Positions 60,768-64,000 of a stretch of DNA of 64,000 nt are shown in pieces. Numbering within the stretch: position 1 is the stretch's first letter; the number at the start of each line of letters is the position of its first letter. The position numbers and the translations under genes are program-made. The notes under the pieces are model-generated. The model was not told the DNA's origin. It saw only the letters and a list, made by a program, of their open reading frames with translations, and did no database searches. The stretch is from Mangrovimicrobium sp033283385 (GTDB taxonomy: Bacteria > Pseudomonadota > Gammaproteobacteria > Pseudomonadales > Halieaceae). The stretch covers positions 682,001 to 746,000 of the forward strand of contig JAWMQQ010000001.1 of assembly GCA_033283385.1 (NCBI GenBank). The letters run 5' to 3'.

Positions 60768-60813
60768 GCAGGAGCCTGCTACGCAGGCGATCGCCTGCGT
60801 AGCAGGCTCCTAC
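60768..60813. repeat. REP F, perfect two-unit palindrome between convergent genes
   Basis: A 46-base palindrome, GCAGGAGCCTGCTACGCAGG at 60768 and its inverted copy ending GCAGGCTCCTAC at 60813, between the radical SAM gene stop (60734) and the stop of the 398-aa gene (60837). In this position it may help transcription to end on both strands. It matches the GTAG-type units at 13.2-20.1 kb. Confidence 0.88.
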
Positions 60814-60836
60814 GATGACGCCCCGGGAGATAACGC

Positions 60837-62033
60837 TCAGGCGCCGTGCTCGCGCAGCGCGATCTGCGCCGGCGGGCAGCGCAACCGGTAGCGGGCGCGG
60901 CCCGGTTCTTCCTGCCGCTCGCTCTCGAACAGGTAGTGCGCGCTCAGCGCTTCGCCCAGCACAGCCTGGATTTCCTCGCGCAGCTTGCTGCGATTCTGGT
61001 CCAGGGTGCGGGCTTTCAGTCCGTGCTCCTCCAGGTCGTTGATCGCCCGGCCGTGGCCGCCGTAGTGCAGCATCATCGCCGCCAGCTCCGCGCCGGCCTC
61101 GCGGTCCGGCCGGTTGCTGGCGGGGTTGCTCACCCAGCCGTCACCCTCCAGGCGCTTGCGTGCGTACCAGGCGTAATAAAGCAGCAGTGTCTTGGTCAGC
61201 GGGACGGGCAGCCCGCGAATCGCCAGCTGCATCTGCGCCAGGTCTATCTCCACGCTGTCACCGGCCCGGGCAAGCGCCAGGGCCCGGTCCGCGGCCGCAA
61301 CCCCATCGCGGGAAATGCCCAGCAGGAACCAGTCGAGCCGGGTCCCGTCCAGCGCAGCGACTCGCGGGTCCAGCGCGAGCCTGAACGCCTCCAGGTAGTC
61401 CACGTCCTGCTGCTGGCACAGCTGCTCCAGGCAGCGCTGCTGCACGGGATTCAGCGCCAGCTGTTGCGGGCCGTAGCCGCTGACGGCGGCGAATGCGCTG
61501 TCGCCGCTGTAGCCCTGTGCCACCAGTCGGTTTATCCAGTCGCGATGGCTGGCGGTGAGCGGGGCAGGGACACAGCGGTAGATGAGGGCGAACAGCAGCG
61601 CGAGCAGGCCGCTGGCCGCCACTGCGGGCCACCACCGCGGGCTGCACGACAGGGCCAGTGACACCGGCCGGGGGCTGCCGCCGATATCGACCTCGAAGGG
61701 GAACAGCCTGCCCGGCTGCTGGCCGAGAGATACGTCGCCGATGCGCTCGATGCGGGCGCGACAGGCCTGCTGGGGTGCGTACCAGCGGGTGGCGACAACG
61801 GATTGCAGGGCCTGGTTGATGCGGCCCGCCACGCGGCGGATGCCGTTGACGTCGCTGATACTGTGTTCGGAATCGCCAAAGTAAGAGGCGTCCAGCGATT
61901 GCTGCAGGTGGCCGCCCAGCATCGCGGCCAGGTCCGCGGCCAGCGTCCGCGTGCCGCCGCTATAGAGGCAGGCGCTCGCCAGCAGGCTGCCCGCGAGCCA
62001 GGCCAGCAGCAGGGCCAGCCTAACCCGGTTCAC
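60837..62033 (-). CDS. membrane-spanning protein with cytoplasmic winged-helix-like tail, unknown function
   Basis: 398 residues. An N-terminal membrane helix (LALLLAWLAGSLLASACLY), a periplasmic domain of about 100 residues, a second helix (WPAVAASGLLALLFALIYRCV), then about 240 cytoplasmic residues ending in LDQNRSKLREEIQAVLGEAL and SHYLF-type strands that look like a winged-helix C-terminal domain. I do not recognise a family. Start GTG 62033 overlaps the upstream gene by 14 bases behind GAGG, so the two gene products probably act together across the membrane. Confidence 0.7.
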   Translation of the reverse strand: MNRVRLALLLAWLAGSLLASACLYSGGTRTLAADLAAMLGGHLQQSLDASYFGDSEHSISDVNGIRRVAGRINQALQSVVATRWYAPQQACRARIERIGDVSLGQQPGRLFPFEVDIGGSPRPVSLALSCSPRWWPAVAASGLLALLFALIYRCVPAPLTASHRDWINRLVAQGYSGDSAFAAVSGYGPQQLALNPVQQRCLEQLCQQQDVDYLEAFRLALDPRVAALDGTRLDWFLLGISRDGVAAADRALALARAGDSVEIDLAQMQLAIRGLPVPLTKTLLLYYAWYARKRLEGDGWVSNPASNRPDREAGAELAAMMLHYGGHGRAINDLEEHGLKARTLDQNRSKLREEIQAVLGEALSAHYLFESERQEEPGRARYRLRCPPAQIALREHGA

Positions 62034-62886
62034 GGCAGAGCCTCACGATGTGCAGGTGGTGCAGGTAGCCCAGCGTCGAATCCCGGGAAATCGCCGCCAG
62101 GCGCCGGTCCAGCTGGCAGTGGCTCCCGCTGTCCAGCAGCGCGCTGCGCAGGTACCAGCCGGGGCCCGCGATGCGTTCCGCCAGCATCAGGCCGGGGGGA
62201 AGCGTGTCGTCATCGTCCTCGAACAGGGTGGGGCTTGCGATCAGGTCGACCTCGCCCGAGGCCAGCGCCTGGTAGAGCTGGGTGTAGGTCGGGTAGTAGG
62301 TGATCGCCGGCACGCCCCCCAGGTCCAGCCGCTGCAGGGCGAGCTTGGGAATCTGGTAGCCGGAGACGCTGAAGGGATCGTCGAGCATACCCAGGCGCTT
62401 GCCCTGCAGCCACCGGCGGGTCAGTTCCGGTATTCCGTGCAGTGAGACGAGGCGGCTGCCGTAGTCCGGGTATTGCGCGACCAGGGTATAGCTCTGGCCG
62501 ACCTGGGTGACCCGGTCGATCAGCTCCGGTTTGGCCAGCACCAGGTCGTAGGCGTTGTCGTAGAGCTCGCGCAGGTCCAGGGTGTCGCGGTGGGCGGTGT
62601 GAATCTCCACAGCGCCGAAGAAGCCGCCGAGGTCCGGTCCCTCGCAGAGCTCCTCCAGCAGGTGCATGCCCTCGAGGTAGACCGCGTCCAGCACCTTCAG
62701 GGCCGGTTTGCCGTCGCCGCCCTGCAGCTCGCAGCGCAGCACGCTGTAGTCCTGTGTCGAGAGGTCGCGGATGTCGTAGCCGGAGCGGGCCGCCTGCCAG
62801 CACAGGCCGGCGACCAGCGCGCAGGCGAGGCCGTAGAGCGTGTAATAGCTCGGCGCCCGGCTGAAGAATCGGCGTAAAGAAAAGAT
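62020..62886 (-). CDS. membrane-anchored periplasmic substrate-binding-like protein, start uncertain
   Basis: A periplasmic-binding-protein-like fold (type II, PhnD-like) is suggested by YDLVLAKPELIDRVTQVGQSY, LQGKRLGMLDDPFSVSGYQIP, and YYPTYTQLYQALASGEVDLIASPTLF. The first ordinary start is the GTG at 62742, but in-frame sequence upstream encodes a convincing membrane helix (YYTLYGLACALVAGLCWQ) preceded by FSLRRFFSR. An ATC codon at 62886 lies six bases after GGAG, so a non-standard start there, giving 288 residues, is likely. No ATG, GTG or TTG is found upstream in frame. If the GTG is used, the protein would lack an anchor. Confidence 0.6.
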   Translation of the reverse strand: MFSLRRFFSRAPSYYTLYGLACALVAGLCWQAARSGYDIRDLSTQDYSVLRCELQGGDGKPALKVLDAVYLEGMHLLEELCEGPDLGGFFGAVEIHTAHRDTLDLRELYDNAYDLVLAKPELIDRVTQVGQSYTLVAQYPDYGSRLVSLHGIPELTRRWLQGKRLGMLDDPFSVSGYQIPKLALQRLDLGGVPAITYYPTYTQLYQALASGEVDLIASPTLFEDDDDTLPPGLMLAERIAGPGWYLRSALLDSGSHCQLDRRLAAISRDSTLGYLHHLHIVRLCREPG

Positions 62887-63030
62887 GGCTGGCTCCGGTG
62901 TGTGGCAGACTCGGTCGTTTGGCGACTCGTTTATTGGCCGCGAGTATACAAGAAGCTCTGGCAGGTGTCGGCTGGCAACAGCCCGGTCGCAGATTGACCC
63001 CCGCTGCGAGCGGGACTAGCTTGGATGCTG

Positions 63031-64000
63031 ATGGACCCGAAATTCAGCCCACCACCGCAAGCGCGCGCGCCACGCGTGGCGCTGGCGCTGCTCCTGCTCC
63101 TGTCGTCCGCGCTGGCCGGCTGCGTCGCCAGGCCGTACACCGCCGAACAGGCGCCTGAGTACGCGCTGCCGACTTCCTCCGCCGCTTTCTGGCGGCATAT
63201 CGATGCCGAGAATCGCAACGACTGGTTCTACGCCCTGAACACGCCGCAGGAGGCGATGGAGTGGCGCATGCGCATGATCGACAGCGCCCTGGACAGCATC
63301 GATATGGAGACCTTCCTGTGGAAGTTCGACGACGGCGGGCTGCGGGTGCTCAGGCACCTGCTGGCAGCGGCGGACCGCGGGGTGCGCGTGCGCATCCTGC
63401 TGGACGACTCCTTTACCCCGGGTACGGAACAGCAGCTGCAGCAGATCGACCTGCACCCGAATATCTCGCTGCGCATCTACAACCCCTACCAGTATCGCGT
63501 GTCCAGCATGGCGGGCCGGGCCGTCTTCAACCTCGTGGACTTCCAGCGGGTCAATCACCGCCTGCACAACAAGAGCCTGTCGGTGGACGGGTGGGCGGTG
63601 AGCGTGGGCGGGCGCAACCTCGCCAGCGAGTACTTCGGGCTGAGCGACTCCTACAATTTCCGCGACATGGAAGTACTGTCGCTGGGCGCCAGCGTGCTCG
63701 CCGTGGAGCGGCACTTCGACAAGTTCTGGAACAGCGGCTGGGCATTCCCCATCGATACGCTGGTCCCGGGTTCGGCGACGGCGGAAGACCTTGCAGCCCT
63801 GCGCGCGCAACTGGGCGAGCCCTTCGTCACCGCCGCGCCGGAACTCGAGCTGGCCTGGCGGGACCTGGCCCGCAACGCGGTCACCGGTCACGCCGTGCTG
63901 CTCTCGGACGAGCCGGCCCACGAGGATCCCGGCGCGCAGTTCGACGAGCCCAACCAGATTGCCCGTTATCTCGAATCGGAAATCGGCGGCGCCCGGCGCG
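63031..64000 (+). CDS. phospholipase D-family lipoprotein (partial, runs off the window)
   Basis: 323 codons are present. A lipoprotein signal peptide ends in the lipobox LSSALAGC (near residue 30). The first HKD motif is HNKSLSVDGWAVSVGGRNLASEY, and the SIDMETFLWKFDDGGLRVLRHLLAAADRGVRVRILLDDSF segment is typical of the PLD superfamily. It would transfer or hydrolyse a phosphodiester at the outer or inner membrane. The second HKD motif lies beyond the window. The ATG at 63025 or 63031 begins the protein; diverges from the substrate-binding-like gene. Confidence 0.9.
   Translation, partial: MDPKFSPPPQARAPRVALALLLLLSSALAGCVARPYTAEQAPEYALPTSSAAFWRHIDAENRNDWFYALNTPQEAMEWRMRMIDSALDSIDMETFLWKFDDGGLRVLRHLLAAADRGVRVRILLDDSFTPGTEQQLQQIDLHPNISLRIYNPYQYRVSSMAGRAVFNLVDFQRVNHRLHNKSLSVDGWAVSVGGRNLASEYFGLSDSYNFRDMEVLSLGASVLAVERHFDKFWNSGWAFPIDTLVPGSATAEDLAALRAQLGEPFVTAAPELELAWRDLARNAVTGHAVLLSDEPAHEDPGAQFDEPNQIARYLESEIGGARR

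Overview
The window is about 64 kb of high-GC bacterial chromosome with dense genes, many 1-4 base start/stop overlaps, and no tRNA, rRNA, insertion sequence or CRISPR array that I can see. Gene content and order point to a gammaproteobacterium, perhaps of the Halieaceae/Cellvibrionales type or another Pseudomonas-like marine lineage. The hints are NAD-glutamate dehydrogenase next to a MoxR-Bat operon, the pepN / DUF2797 / YeaC / nadK neighbourhood, rmf and glpG. The lineage call is inference from gene content only.

Layout. 1-1665: start of an RND efflux pump and its adaptor behind a dyad operator-like site. 1.9-3.8 kb: small orphan gene, D-2-hydroxyacid dehydrogenase and a deazaflavin-type nitroreductase. 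4-11.3 kb: a signalling block with an FHA protein, PP2C phosphatase, Ser/Thr kinase with a large C-terminal repeat region, a TonB-C-like exported protein and a LytTR regulator/histidine kinase pair. 11.4-13.2 kb: Atm1-type ABC exporter. 13.3-16.8 kb: a di-haem frdCAB-type succinate/fumarate oxidoreductase. 17-22.6 kb: lipA, DUF2971, a PLP enzyme, DUF1853, nadK and glpG. The stretch from 13.2 to 20.1 kb is peppered with GTAG-type REP palindromes, some of which lie inside genes. 22.6-30.2 kb: housekeeping and small enzymes, including aminopeptidase N, a LysR regulator and a sterol-desaturase-family hydroxylase. 30.2-37.3 kb: MoxR/DUF58/DUF4381/BatA/BatB-TPR/BatD operon. 37.5-42.4 kb: NAD-glutamate dehydrogenase, then rmf and a bactofilin operon.

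44.1-55.4 kb: an acyl-CoA ligase and GNAT gene, followed by an ECF sigma factor with its ChrR-type zinc/cupin anti-sigma factor. Divergent from these is an operon of FAD oxidoreductase, DUF1365, Cfa-type methyltransferase, DUF2878 and an exported protein, and facing it from the far side is an SRPBCC-SDR fusion plus a photolyase. I find three promoter-like sites of the form TGAYCC-N18-TATRYW placed exactly where the sigma operon, the lipid operon and the SDR-photolyase operon should start. This suggests one self-regulated photo-oxidative (singlet oxygen) lipid-remodelling and DNA-repair regulon.

55.4-64 kb: DUF2189 membrane protein, a PrpE/Acs-type acyl-CoA synthetase, the three AmmeMemoRadiSam genes, an uncharacterised pair of membrane-anchored proteins (one perhaps started at an AUC codon) and a partial phospholipase-D-family lipoprotein.

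The observations most worth checking are the three-promoter sigma/ChrR regulon, the REP elements built into coding sequence (an in-frame insertion in DUF1853 and stop codons donated to several genes), the Wolinella-type haem-ligand spacing in FrdC with loss of the E-pathway glutamate, and the metallo-beta-lactamase-fold gene remnant at 52.4 kb.
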